Shown piece after piece: positions 8,385 through 16,718 of a stretch of DNA of 64,000 nt. How positions within the stretch are numbered: the stretch's first letter is position 1; every line of letters starts with the position of its first letter. The stretch comes from Longimonas halophila (GTDB lineage Bacteria; Bacteroidota; Rhodothermia; Rhodothermales; Salinibacteraceae). Made by a program: the position numbers and the translations under genes. A model generated the notes under the pieces. It searched no databases. It had not been told where the DNA came from and worked only from the letters and a program-made list of their open reading frames with translations. The DNA lies in the NCBI RefSeq assembly GCF_002554705.1, contig NZ_PDEP01000016.1, positions 25,474 through 89,473 of the forward strand. The letters run 5' to 3'.

Positions 8385-9473
8385 ATGGCTGATTCGCCTC
8401 GCATTTTTGTGGCGCACACCGGAGGAACGATTGGAATGGCGCGGCAGCCCTCGGGCGAGTATGACACGCAGCCGGGCCACCTGGAGGCGCAGATTGAGGC
8501 GCGAGGGGCGTTTCGGGGCGAGCATGTGCCGGAATACGACATCTACGAGTTCGATCCGCTGCTCGACAGCGCCAACATGACGCCGCAGGACTGGCTGGCG
8601 ATGGCGACGACGATCCGCGACCACTACGACGACTACGACGGCTTTCTGATTGTGCACGGCACCGACACGATGGCGTTCTCGGCATCGGCGCTGTCGTTTA
8701 TGCTCGATCCGCTGGACAAGCCGGTCATCTTTACGGGCTCGCAGATTCCGCTCGTCGAAACCCGCACCGATGCGCAGAGCAATCTGCTTACGGCGCTGCT
8801 CATTCTGGGGGCGTATGCCGATCGCATGAGCGGGGTGTTTCTGTACTTCAACGACCGGCTCTTTCGCGGCACGCGCGCCACGAAGGTGAATGCAGATACG
8901 TTTGATGCATTTGCCTCGCCCAACTTTCCGCCAGTAGGTACCGTGGGCATCAACGTGGAGATCAACTGGCCACTTGTGCCTGCCCCCAAGAAGCCGCTGC
9001 GTCCGCCGCAGGTGGTGGCACTGGGCAGCGCCACAGTAGCGGCGTTTCGGGTGTTTCCGGGGCTCGATGCCTCGTACCTGACGCATGTGCTGGCCCCGCC
9101 GGTGCAGGGCGTGGTGCTGGAGTGCTACGGCGCGGGCAACGCACCCAGTAACAACGATGCCTTTTTGGAAGCGCTTCGGACGGCGACTGAGCAGGGGACC
9201 GTCATCGTAGATGTGACGCAGCCGCTGCACGGCACCGCCGACCTGGATCTGTACGCCACGGGCCATGCGCTGGCCGAGGCGGGCGTGGTGAGTGGCTACG
9301 ATCTGACGACCGAAGCCGCCCTGGCGAAGCTCTACTACCTGTTTGAGCAGGGCCATGCGCCCGATGCGGTGCGCCGCCTGATGCAGCAGAACCTGCGCGG
9401 CGAGCTAACTCCGCCCGACGAGGTGCCGCCCAACCTGGGCCGTTCGCGTCAGCGTCTGGCCGGGTACCGGTAG
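8385..9473 (+). CDS. ansA: L-asparaginase (type I, cytoplasmic)
   Basis: 362 residues. It hydrolyses L-asparagine to aspartate and ammonia. Both asparaginase signatures are visible: HTGGTIGM near the N-terminus (nucleophilic Thr15) and HGTDTMAFSA at residues 91-100 (second catalytic Thr/Asp pair). TGSQIPLVETRTDAQSN follows, with the usual spacing. No signal peptide, so it is cytoplasmic and closer to type I than to periplasmic type II. The start at 8385 (MADSPRIFVAH) places the first strand exactly as in the family. It is probably transcribed alone: 133 bp separates it from the MarR gene, which has its own operator. Confidence 0.93.
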   Translation: MADSPRIFVAHTGGTIGMARQPSGEYDTQPGHLEAQIEARGAFRGEHVPEYDIYEFDPLLDSANMTPQDWLAMATTIRDHYDDYDGFLIVHGTDTMAFSASALSFMLDPLDKPVIFTGSQIPLVETRTDAQSNLLTALLILGAYADRMSGVFLYFNDRLFRGTRATKVNADTFDAFASPNFPPVGTVGINVEINWPLVPAPKKPLRPPQVVALGSATVAAFRVFPGLDASYLTHVLAPPVQGVVLECYGAGNAPSNNDAFLEALRTATEQGTVIVDVTQPLHGTADLDLYATGHALAEAGVVSGYDLTTEAALAKLYYLFEQGHAPDAVRRLMQQNLRGELTPPDEVPPNLGRSRQRLAGYR

Positions 9474-9564
9474 TACCTGGCGGCACCGCAAGATGCACGA
9501 GACGCTGCTCTGATCTGCAACGACCCTGCAACGCGCGGAACGGCAAACGCGCATCAGCTTCAAA

Positions 9565-9582
9565 TGTCTTGGTATCAAGATA
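9565..9582. promoter_or_regulatory. Candidate MarR/MhqR-type operator
   Basis: TGTCTTG-GTAT-CAAGATA: a perfect TCTTG/CAAGA inverted repeat with 4-nt centre, 24 bp before the marR start. The form resembles the ATCT..AGAT box described for MhqR repressors of quinone-resistance operons. Likely autoregulation of the three-gene operon. Confidence 0.5.
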
Positions 9583-9606
9583 AACACTCACGCACTCACA
9601 TGCTCT

Positions 9607-10038
9607 ATGGAACGCGACCGCCGCCGAGCATTGCAGGTGTGGATTGCGCTGAACCGCGCCCAGCACGCCATCGACGCGCCGCTGCGCGCTCAGGTAGAAG
9701 CGCATGGCCTCACCATGAAGCAGTTTGCGGTGCTTGAGGTGCTCTTGCACAAAGGACCGCTCCCGGTGGGCGAGGTGGGCGAGCGCGTGCTCCTTACCAG
9801 CGGCAGCATGACCTACGTGCTCGACCAGTTGGAAGACGACGGCCTGCTCATCCGCCGTGCTGATCCCAACGATGGACGCGTTCAGCAGGTGGCGCTTACC
9901 GATACCGGGCGGGCACTCGTAGAGCAGGTGTTTCCCGAGCACGCCCGGTTGGTGCAATCGCTAACGGACGACCTCTCCACCCCCGAAAAGGAGACGCTCT
10001 TCCGGCTGCTCCACCGCCTGCGCGACAGCGCCGCATAG
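9607..10038 (+). CDS. MarR-family transcriptional regulator (MhqR-like)
   Basis: 143 residues with the MarR winged helix-turn-helix: LTMKQFAVLEVLLHKGPLPV (about 38-57), recognition-helix region LTSGSMTYVLDQLEDDGL (about 67-84) and wing RADPNDGRVQQVALTDTG. By family it is a dimeric repressor released by a ligand. It contains no cysteine, so it cannot sense quinones by thiol oxidation and would need direct ligand binding, as MhqR does. It is the first gene of an operon with a glyoxalase-fold dioxygenase and WrbA, and the inverted repeat at 9565-9582 sits just upstream of its start. Confidence 0.88.
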   Translation: MERDRRRALQVWIALNRAQHAIDAPLRAQVEAHGLTMKQFAVLEVLLHKGPLPVGEVGERVLLTSGSMTYVLDQLEDDGLLIRRADPNDGRVQQVALTDTGRALVEQVFPEHARLVQSLTDDLSTPEKETLFRLLHRLRDSAA

Positions 10039-10074
10039 GCGCATCCCTACACACCTACTGACTCCCCAATCCCC

Positions 10075-11091
10075 ATGGCTTCCGACGACACGCTTCAGGG
10101 CATTCACCACGTATCCGCCGTTACCGGGCGCGCCAGCTACAACGTGCAGTTTTACACGCAGACGCTGGGACTGCGCCTGGTGGCGAAGACCGTGAATCAG
10201 GACGACACGTCGTCGTATCACCTGTTTTATGCGGATACACACGGCACGCCGGGCACCGACCTCACGTTTTTCGACATCGCCCGCGCTCGCGATCAGCACG
10301 ATGGCACCGGGCTCATTACCGGCACGTCGCTGCGGGTGCGTGGCGAGGCGGCACTACAAGCGTGGGCCGAGCATCTGGATGCGGTGGGCGTGCGGCGTAC
10401 GCCCATCCACCAGCGGGCCGGGCGCGCCACGATTACGCTGTATGATGCCGAGGGCCAGACCCTGCACCTGGTCGACGATGCACCCGATGTAGACCGCGTG
10501 CCCGACACTACACCGTGGACGCAGTCCCCCGTAGACAGCGACTACGCCATTCAGGGCCTCGGGCCCGTCGAGATCACCGTTGACGCCGACGCCCCCACGC
10601 GTCAGGTGCTCACCGATGTGCTCGGTCTGGCCCCCGCCCGCGACTACGTCGTTGAGGCATCCGACTCTGACGTGGACCTCCCGCATCCCCCTGACACTGC
10701 CACCGTCTTTTCGATTGGCGATGGCGGGGCGGCAGCGGAACTGCATCTGATTGAGCGATCGGACGCCGGGCGCGGCTGGCTGGGCAAAGGCGGCGTGCAC
10801 CATGTGGCGCTGCGTACGCCCAACGAAGACACCATTGCCGACTGGCACGAACGCATTACGAGCGCGGGGCTGAACGTATCGCCCATCATCGACCGGCACT
10901 ACTTTACGTCGATTTATGTGCGCGAGCCCGGCGGCATTCTCATCGAAATCGCCACCGATACGGGGGCGCCGTTCCCCGTGGAAGAGGCCGACGCTGGAAA
11001 AGTCACGCTGCCACCGGCACTGGAGCCGGACCGGGCCTCCATCGAAGATAAGCTCACGCCCATTGAAGCGGCTTCAGAACCTGTAGCATAA
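10075..11091 (+). CDS. Ring-cleaving dioxygenase of the VOC superfamily (MhqO-like)
   Basis: 338 residues made of two vicinal-oxygen-chelate modules. Metal-ligand positions are visible: His in GIHHVSAVTG (about 10-13), His in GVHHVALRTP (about 241-244) and Glu in GGILIEIATDTG (about 288-293). The start ASDDTLQGIHHVSAVTGRA matches the MhqO/MhqE group associated with resistance to catechols and hydroquinones. Proposed role: iron-dependent opening of quinone or catechol rings in the cytoplasm. It follows the MarR gene by 36 bp and precedes wrbA by 66 bp, so the three likely share one transcript. The exact substrate is inferred from neighbourhood only. Confidence 0.87.
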   Translation: MASDDTLQGIHHVSAVTGRASYNVQFYTQTLGLRLVAKTVNQDDTSSYHLFYADTHGTPGTDLTFFDIARARDQHDGTGLITGTSLRVRGEAALQAWAEHLDAVGVRRTPIHQRAGRATITLYDAEGQTLHLVDDAPDVDRVPDTTPWTQSPVDSDYAIQGLGPVEITVDADAPTRQVLTDVLGLAPARDYVVEASDSDVDLPHPPDTATVFSIGDGGAAAELHLIERSDAGRGWLGKGGVHHVALRTPNEDTIADWHERITSAGLNVSPIIDRHYFTSIYVREPGGILIEIATDTGAPFPVEEADAGKVTLPPALEPDRASIEDKLTPIEAASEPVA

Positions 11092-11157
11092 CACCCGCGT
11101 GGGGAAAATGACCTGCGCATCCTTCTATTTTCTTTTGCACAATCAACCCATTTTGAT

Positions 11158-11784
11158 ATGGCGACTAACGTTCTTATCCCGTTTTACTCATCGTACGGAC
11201 ACACCTACCAGATGGCCCAGGCCGTGGCTGAAGGGGCCGAAGGCGTCGAGGATACCGATGTGCAACTGCGTCGCATTCCGGAGCTGGAGGGCGCCCGCCA
11301 GGCCATGAGCGGCCAGGATGCCTACGTGCAGGCACAAGAGGCCATGAGCGAGCATCCTGAAGTGACGCACGACGACCTGCGCTGGGCCGACGGCATCATC
11401 TGGGGCTCGCCCACGCGCTACGGCAACATGACCGCGCAGATGAAGCAGTTCATCGACAGCACGGGCGCGCTCTGGCAGAACGGCGAGCTGGAAGGCAAAG
11501 CCACTGCGATGTTCACCTCCACCGCCACGATTCATGGCGGACAAGAGACGACCATTCTGACGAGCCTGGTGCCGCTCTTGCATCTGGGGATGATCTTCGT
11601 AGGATTGCCCTACGGCGAGAATCCGCAGATCCTGACCACTGACGGTATTGGCGGTTCGCCCTACGGCCCCGCCACGCTGGCCGGCGGCGACGGCTCGCGG
11701 CAGCCGGTGGAAGAAGAACTCCTTTCCGCCCGCAATCTGGGCCGCCGCGTAGCCAACGTATCCGCACGTTTGAAGGGCCTGTAA
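11158..11784 (+). CDS. wrbA: NAD(P)H:quinone oxidoreductase WrbA (flavodoxin-like)
   Basis: 208 residues, normal WrbA length. The FMN-binding loop is YSSYGHTYQMAQA (about 10-22) and the flavin-contacting segments GSPTRYGNMTAQMKQFIDST (about 83-102) and STATIHGGQETT are intact, with GLPYGENP and TDGIGGSPYGPATLAG near the end. It performs two-electron reduction of quinones, avoiding semiquinone radicals. As last gene of the marR/dioxygenase/wrbA operon it fits a quinone-stress response: WrbA reduces the quinone and the dioxygenase opens the ring. A strong terminator follows 30 bp after the stop. Confidence 0.94.
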   Translation: MATNVLIPFYSSYGHTYQMAQAVAEGAEGVEDTDVQLRRIPELEGARQAMSGQDAYVQAQEAMSEHPEVTHDDLRWADGIIWGSPTRYGNMTAQMKQFIDSTGALWQNGELEGKATAMFTSTATIHGGQETTILTSLVPLLHLGMIFVGLPYGENPQILTTDGIGGSPYGPATLAGGDGSRQPVEEELLSARNLGRRVANVSARLKGL

Positions 11785-11813
11785 GCGCTCTGCGGACGTC
11801 GTACAGTATCACG

Positions 11814-11852
11814 AAAAGCAGCCGGCTCCGATAGGGAGCGGGCTGCTTTTTT
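11814..11852 (+). terminator. Rho-independent terminator of the quinone-response operon
   Basis: AGCAGCCGGCTCC (11817-11829) pairs with GGAGCGGGCTGCT (11835-11847) with one internal mismatch, preceded by AAA and followed by TTTTT. Placed about 30 bp after the wrbA stop; the A/T flanks make it usable for the convergent hpt gene as well. Confidence 0.88.
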
Positions 11853-11905
11853 GTTGGCGTCGAGAGCGTGCTGGCTAAACGGGGACTCGCCCGAGGAACG
11901 CTCCG

Positions 11906-12493
11906 CTACTCCTCATCCAGGATGTAGATGTCGGGCAGGTTGCGGGCAATCTGGCCGTAGTCGAGGCCGTAACCAATCACGAACAGGTCGGGGATGTTGA
12001 ATCCCACATAATCGAGCGGCACATTCGTGTCGTTCGAGGTGGGCTTGTGGAGCAGCGTAACCGTGCGCAGCGAGGCCGGGCGGTGCGACTCCATCATGTT
12101 CAAAATGAACTGCATGGAGAGCCCGGTGTCCACAATGTCCTCAACCACAATCACGTCGCGGCCTTCCAGGTTCGCATCAATGCGCTTCAGCTCGGTCACC
12201 TCGCCGCTGGAGACCTTCTCATCGCCGTATGACGACAGCTTCATGAAGTCAATCTCGCAGTCGATGGTGATGTAGCGCATCAGGTCGGCGGTCACCATAA
12301 ACGCACCATTGAGCACGCTTACCAGAATGGGCGTGCGGCCTTCGTACTCCTCGCTGATGGCGTCGCCAATCTCCTGCAGGCGCTCCTGAATGGCCTCATC
12401 AGTCAGATACAGACGGAACTGCTCACCGCGGCACGTGAGCGTCGTATCAGGAGCCTGAGGGGTCGTGTCGGTCAAGTCGCGGGTCAAAGACAT
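11906..12493 (-). CDS. hpt: Hypoxanthine phosphoribosyltransferase
   Basis: 195 residues from ATG 12493 (MSLTRDLTDTTPQ); an in-frame ATG at 12547 would add 18 residues unlike the family. It salvages hypoxanthine and guanine with PRPP to IMP/GMP in the cytoplasm. The PRPP-binding loop VIVVEDIVDTGLSM and the purine-contacting region HKPTSNDTNVPLDYVGFNIP, followed by FVIGYGLDYGQIARNLP, are complete. It lies 90 bp downstream of tilS on the same strand; tilS next to hpt is a widely conserved pairing, so the two are probably co-transcribed. Confidence 0.93.
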   Translation of the reverse strand: MSLTRDLTDTTPQAPDTTLTCRGEQFRLYLTDEAIQERLQEIGDAISEEYEGRTPILVSVLNGAFMVTADLMRYITIDCEIDFMKLSSYGDEKVSSGEVTELKRIDANLEGRDVIVVEDIVDTGLSMQFILNMMESHRPASLRTVTLLHKPTSNDTNVPLDYVGFNIPDLFVIGYGLDYGQIARNLPDIYILDEE

Positions 12494-12583
12494 CGGGATC
12501 GTCGTCAACTGTGAACAAGGGTGGGTCGATGCAACACGCATCAACATACACAGACGTGTCGGAAAATGGTAGCGACAAACTGA

Positions 12584-13957
12584 CTATTCACCCGCGTTCG
12601 GGCGTGGTTTCCAGCGCATCTGCACAACGCGATTGGTGGAAGCGGTTACACGCACGGCGTGGTGGATGCGATGGCCCACCACCCACAGAATGTGCTCCGC
12701 ATCCACAACAACCAGCTGCTCGGCTCGCCGGTGCGGCGGCACCTTGGCGTCGGTGAGGAGATCGCTCACGGATTTGTGGCCGGTCATGCCCAGCGGCTGC
12801 AGGCGGTCGCCCTTTCGCCACGGGCGTACGGTTACGGGGGGATGCCACTGCGCTGCATCCACATAGGCGATGTTCGAGCTTTCACGGAGCGTGCGCTGCT
12901 CCGGCACATCGGTCTCGGCGCAGTGGAGCGTGCCCGTAGGCAGTTGGACGGGCGGACCTGCGAGCGACACTGGCTGCGGATCGAGGAGTGTAGGCGGATC
13001 GGCAACGACCTCCAGGTGCGTGCGCGTGCGCCACACCGTTGCGGCTCCGGCCTCCACACGACGCCCGACCTGGGCATCCGTCAGATCCGCAACGGCTTCC
13101 GCCACAGCCTGCGTGTGGGCCGCTTCGGGACAGGCCCTGCGCAGTAGCGTGCGAGCCAGAGCTGTCTGCATGACCGGGGCTGCATCGCGGATGGCTGTTA
13201 GGTCCAGGCGTCCGCCGTGCGGGGTAGACGTGTACGCGGCATCGAAGCGCTCGCGCAGTGCAGGCGTCCAGTGCCCATCTACGTATGAGCGCAGCAGCCG
13301 GGCGGTGTCGTCGATGCGCGCCTCTGCGTCCGATGCAATGTCGCGCAGCACCGGCAGCACCTCGTGACGCAGACGGTTGCGGGTGTAGTCAGCGCGCGTG
13401 TTGGTCGGGTCAGCGCGATACGGCACGCGGTGGGCCTCGGCATAAGCTTCGATGTCCGCCTTCGGGGTGTGCAAGAGCGGACGCCACAGGCGCACATCGG
13501 GGTCGTTTTGCAGCAGGCGTGAACGCGGCATCCCCGCCAGTCCACGCGGTCCCGTGCCGCGCAGCAGGTGCAGCAGCACGGTTTCAACCTGGTCGCGCTG
13601 ATGGTGCGCTACGAGCACGGTCCGGCTTCCGTGTGCGCGTGCCACGCGGTGCATTTCGGCATAGCGCACCCGGCGCGCGGCGTCTTGCGTATTGCCGCTG
13701 AGCGTATCCGGACGATGCACCACGACGGGCCAGTTGGGCACGTGCCGAGCGGCCCAGTCCTGCACCAGCGCGGTGTCGGCATCGGCGCTGGGCCGCAGTC
13801 CGTAGTTGACGTGTACAATGACGCCGCGTGCGCCTTCTGCGGCCAGCGCATGCGCCAGCACCATCGAGTCGATGCCGCCACTTACGCCTACAACCACGGG
13901 CGCAGTGCCGACCTCTGCATCCGCCAAAACCGAAGCTACCGCATCACGAATCGACAT
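12584..13957 (-). CDS. tilS: tRNA(Ile)-lysidine synthetase
   Basis: 457 residues from ATG 13957 (MSIRDAVASVLADAE). The N-type ATP pyrophosphatase P-loop VVVGVSGGIDSMVLAHAL covers about residues 21-38, followed by HVNYGLRPSADAD, NTQDAARRVRY and LVAHHQRDQVETVLLHLLRG. The C-terminal half carries the TilS substrate-binding region, ending with the WRKGDRLQPLGMTGHKSVSDLL motif typical of long TilS proteins. It ligates lysine to C34 of the AUA-reading tRNA-Ile, changing both charging and decoding, and is normally essential. The codon for the first Met at 13972 would add five residues and is less likely. Confidence 0.94.
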   Translation of the reverse strand: MSIRDAVASVLADAEVGTAPVVVGVSGGIDSMVLAHALAAEGARGVIVHVNYGLRPSADADTALVQDWAARHVPNWPVVVHRPDTLSGNTQDAARRVRYAEMHRVARAHGSRTVLVAHHQRDQVETVLLHLLRGTGPRGLAGMPRSRLLQNDPDVRLWRPLLHTPKADIEAYAEAHRVPYRADPTNTRADYTRNRLRHEVLPVLRDIASDAEARIDDTARLLRSYVDGHWTPALRERFDAAYTSTPHGGRLDLTAIRDAAPVMQTALARTLLRRACPEAAHTQAVAEAVADLTDAQVGRRVEAGAATVWRTRTHLEVVADPPTLLDPQPVSLAGPPVQLPTGTLHCAETDVPEQRTLRESSNIAYVDAAQWHPPVTVRPWRKGDRLQPLGMTGHKSVSDLLTDAKVPPHRRAEQLVVVDAEHILWVVGHRIHHAVRVTASTNRVVQMRWKPRPNAGE

Positions 13958-14233
13958 GGCGCATCCGAACATGGAAAACGAAGGGCAGCGGCTTGGTCAT
14001 AAATGACGTCAACTATTTTGTAGCCTGCACTGAATGTGCTTCTACGGGCGAACGGGGGACCGTTCGCCCCAGGAAAAGCTTTTATAAAGAGATCTATCGC
14101 TTAGGATATAGCCGCGACCAAACATGGCAATACGGTGAGCGGCTAAACGCGCGAAGCCCTCTTGCCACAAGATGGGCAACAGGGCTTCGTGCAGGCAGTG
14201 CGCTTGCCATTGGTGTGCTGTACGGCGGTACGA
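13958..14233. other. Intergenic region with two hairpins between ppiD and tilS
   Basis: 276 bp with no gene. It contains the R4 tetraloop hairpin (14046-14069) and a second imperfect hairpin with arms GAAGCCCT (14153-14160) and AGGGCTTC (14181-14188) plus inner TTGCC/GGCAA pairs. The latter sits 45 bp beyond the ppiD stop but lacks a T-tract in that direction, so its role as terminator is doubtful. Confidence 0.5.
14046..14069. repeat. R4 tetraloop palindrome, copy 1
   Basis: GGGCGAACGG, loop GGGA, CCGTTCGCCC: perfect 10-bp stem with 4-nt loop. A variant with the same GAACGG-N4-CCGTTC core is at 51132-51155. Confidence 0.75.
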
Positions 14234-16024
14234 TTAGAAGTAGGCCGCACGGTTGTCGTCGATGGTGGCCTCTTCGCGGAGCGATTCGATCCACTGGTTC
14301 ACGACCTGTTGCTGGCGCTGGGCACGCAGTTGCTCGCGCAGTTGCGTGCGTTGGGCGTCGGTGAGCGGCTCGGGATCGTTCCAGTTCGTAACTTCAACGA
14401 CGTACGCGGCGTTGGCGCCGCCCACAACGCCGGAGCGCTCGCCTGATTCGAGTCCAAAGACGGTGCCGGTAAAGGCCAGGTCGCGGCCCAGGCCCGGAAT
14501 AACATTGTCGTCGTAGCCCACGCCGTCGCGGGTGCGCAGTCGCGTGTCGAGGGCGTCGGCCAGCTCTTGCAGCGAGGCCGCGCCCTGATACGCATCTTGC
14601 ATGCGCTGCACCTGCACGGCTTTGCGTTTCTGCTGCAAGACGCGCGGCTCAATCTGGCTCTCAACATCGCTAAACGAGCGGTAGCCCGCTTCCTGGATGC
14701 CCGTAAGGTGGGCCACCACAAAACGGTCGTCGAGCTCAATGACGTCGCTGATGATGCCCGTTTCCTCGGCGCTCGACAAGAAGTCGCGCAGCGCGCGGCT
14801 CTGCCCCAGGCTGGGGAACGTCACATCGCCGTCTTGGGCGGTAAGCTCATCTACCGGCGCATCCTGATTGGCAGCTTCCTCTTCAAAGTCGCCTTCGTCG
14901 GAATAGAACGCCACATCGTCCATGCGGTCCTCAAGGTCGCGCAGGGTGGCCACGCTGGGACGAATTTCCAGCGCCATCTGCGCAATGTCAACGGCCACAT
15001 CGGGCTCCCCATCTTCCGGTTCCTCAACCGGCTCGGTGCCCATAATACGAATGAACTGTGCGTTGCCATTTGCAACGACCATGTCGGTTACGCGCCCCGG
15101 TGTCGGATCCGCAAACACCGCCTCGGCTACCGGAGTCGGCAGCGATGATGCCTCTACGAACTCTTCAGTGTACGACACCGCCGACCCGTTGCGATCCAGG
15201 AAGCCGGCCACGTCGTCGGTGGCGGAAAACTCAGAGCGCAGGGATTCCAGGTCCTCCACAACGGCTGCTGAGTCTTCAGCCGTAGGCACCTTCGGCAGCG
15301 ACGCGTACTGCACCTCGTAGGTGCGCTCGCGGCGGAAGTCCTCGCGGTTCTCGTCGTAGTAGTCGCGCAGATCCGACTCGGTAATCTCAACCTCGTCGCG
15401 GCTGACCGAGGCGTAATTCAGGGCCACGTACTGCACATCGGCCGCTGCGTTCTGGCGGAAGTGCGCATCTTGCACATCGCGCTCCGACACGTGCACCGTA
15501 GACTGGAGCAGCGTGTTCATCTTGTTCTGGCGGCGCTCCTCGCGCAGGAAGTCCTCAAGCTGCAGCCAGCTCTGGCGCATTTCGGGGTTCTGCGCCAGGT
15601 TGGCAATGAGCTGCTGATCGACCTGGCCGGAGTCGTCGGAAAACTGCTGGCGGATCACCGGGTGCGGGTTGTCGCCGTAGACCATGTCCATGACCTCGGC
15701 ATCGGTCACGTCAACGCCCAGGCGGTCCATCTCCTGCTCAATGAGCTGCGTGTTTACGAGCTGCGTGTAGGTTTGCTCGCGCACCATGTCCTGCATCTGC
15801 GGCGTTACGTCGCCGCCCATCTGCTCGCGCATGCGCTGCATCTGCTGCTCCACCGCCTGCTGGAACTCCTGGTACGTGATGTCGGCGCCATTCACCACGG
15901 CAATATTGCCCGTAGGCTGCCCGACCGTGTTAAACACGTCCGAGTCTTGCAGCGTCCAAATAACGCCGAACGAAATAACGAGAATCCAAAGGATGACTCC
16001 GGTGTTTTCCCGGAGCTTGTTCAT
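14234..16024 (-). CDS. Membrane-anchored periplasmic peptidyl-prolyl isomerase / chaperone (PpiD/SurA type)
   Basis: 596 residues from ATG 16024 (MNKLRENTGVILWILVISFG); the ATG at 16033 is also possible. One N-terminal transmembrane helix (about 10-30) anchors it, leaving a large periplasmic part. Residues 45-190 resemble the SurA/PpiD N-terminal chaperone domain: NGADITYQEFQQAVEQQMQR and a long helical stretch rich in Gln and Glu. A parvulin-like region lies around residues 360-460 (IRPSVATLRDLEDRMDD, FPSLGQSRALRDFLSSAEE). By family it helps newly exported and outer-membrane proteins fold, which fits the many large secreted proteins in this window. Sequence is strongly acidic. Confidence 0.85.
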   Translation of the reverse strand: MNKLRENTGVILWILVISFGVIWTLQDSDVFNTVGQPTGNIAVVNGADITYQEFQQAVEQQMQRMREQMGGDVTPQMQDMVREQTYTQLVNTQLIEQEMDRLGVDVTDAEVMDMVYGDNPHPVIRQQFSDDSGQVDQQLIANLAQNPEMRQSWLQLEDFLREERRQNKMNTLLQSTVHVSERDVQDAHFRQNAAADVQYVALNYASVSRDEVEITESDLRDYYDENREDFRRERTYEVQYASLPKVPTAEDSAAVVEDLESLRSEFSATDDVAGFLDRNGSAVSYTEEFVEASSLPTPVAEAVFADPTPGRVTDMVVANGNAQFIRIMGTEPVEEPEDGEPDVAVDIAQMALEIRPSVATLRDLEDRMDDVAFYSDEGDFEEEAANQDAPVDELTAQDGDVTFPSLGQSRALRDFLSSAEETGIISDVIELDDRFVVAHLTGIQEAGYRSFSDVESQIEPRVLQQKRKAVQVQRMQDAYQGAASLQELADALDTRLRTRDGVGYDDNVIPGLGRDLAFTGTVFGLESGERSGVVGGANAAYVVEVTNWNDPEPLTDAQRTQLREQLRAQRQQQVVNQWIESLREEATIDDNRAAYF

Positions 16025-16470
16025 GACGCCCATACGATCCAGTCGGTCGGTGTGGAGGATGTGACGATCTTGTCAATGGCTGTTGCGCAACCTCTCCGTA
16101 CCCAGCCCGCTCTCAATTGTTCTTCAGTTTGGGGATGCACAGGCCGCGCTCATCCGTTCTTCGTTCTTTGCTCGCGCTTACGCCCGGTAGGAGCCGCTCC
16201 GCATCGCTGTCTCGCTGGACAAAGGTACGGTCCTGGGCCCTGTGGTTCGCAGTGCGCACGCTGTCGCCTTCCCTGGGTCGAGGCATGGCGCGTACGTGTT
16301 TAGCGACTTGTAGCCTGCGAACCTACGCCCGGCGGTGTTTAGGCCAGGTTAGAGCGGGGTAGAGGGGCCTGAAGGGTCATGCCGGTTGTGCCCCTGAACA
16401 GCCTGCGTCGCACGGCGGAGCCATGCGACGAGTGTAAGCAAAGAACCCTGATCCCAGGCGTTCATCGAAG

Positions 16471-16492
16471 CACGGCGCGCCGTACCCCTACG
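16471..16492. repeat. R3 palindrome, degenerate copy
   Basis: GCACGGCGCGCCGTACCCCT with flanking AC: the core ACGGCGCGCCGT is intact but the outer arms no longer pair well. Compare 6564-6591 and 51081-51108. Confidence 0.5.
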
Positions 16493-16505
16493 GAATAACC
16501 TGGCC

Positions 16506-16523
16506 CCGACGGTCCCCCGTCGG
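16506..16523. repeat. Tetraloop hairpin of the R4 type
   Basis: CCGACGG, loop TCCC, CCGTCGG: 7-bp stem. Shares the NNACGG-N4-CCGTNN design of R4. Confidence 0.45.
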
Positions 16524-16600
16524 TGCAATGGCAGAGGACGCTCCTGCGTCCGACCCACAGCGTCGCATCTATTCGGTCGTATTTCCGCCAGGGATGCATG

Positions 16601-16631
16601 CGGTACCGAAAGCATTCGGCACGAGTTACCC
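16601..16631 (+). repeat. R8 dispersed repeat, copy 2
   Basis: CGGTACCGAAAGCATTCGGC followed by ACGAGTTACCC, 30 of 31 identical to 7999-8029. Confidence 0.75.
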
Positions 16632-16718
16632 GGCTATGGGAGATCCCTACGGAATAACTCCGCCGTCCACGGGTACACGCCACACACAGTCCCTCACTCA
16701 ATAATCGCGATCCATCGC

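Larger units (their letters stand above)
16034..16718. other. Non-coding region with repeats between ppiD and mtfA
   Basis: About 690 bp between divergent genes, no convincing gene. It holds a degenerate R3 palindrome (16471-16492), a CCGACGG-TCCC-CCGTCGG hairpin (16506-16523), and an R8 copy (16601-16631). Confidence 0.5.

Noticed and set aside
8283..9356. 357-codon minus-strand frame over the asparaginase gene
   Set aside because: Asparaginase motifs are intact on the plus strand; the antisense product is Arg/His-rich and unlike any protein.
14153..14188. Hairpin after ppiD as intrinsic terminator
   Set aside because: Stem is fair but no T-run follows on the minus strand, so it was described within the intergenic entry and not called a terminator.
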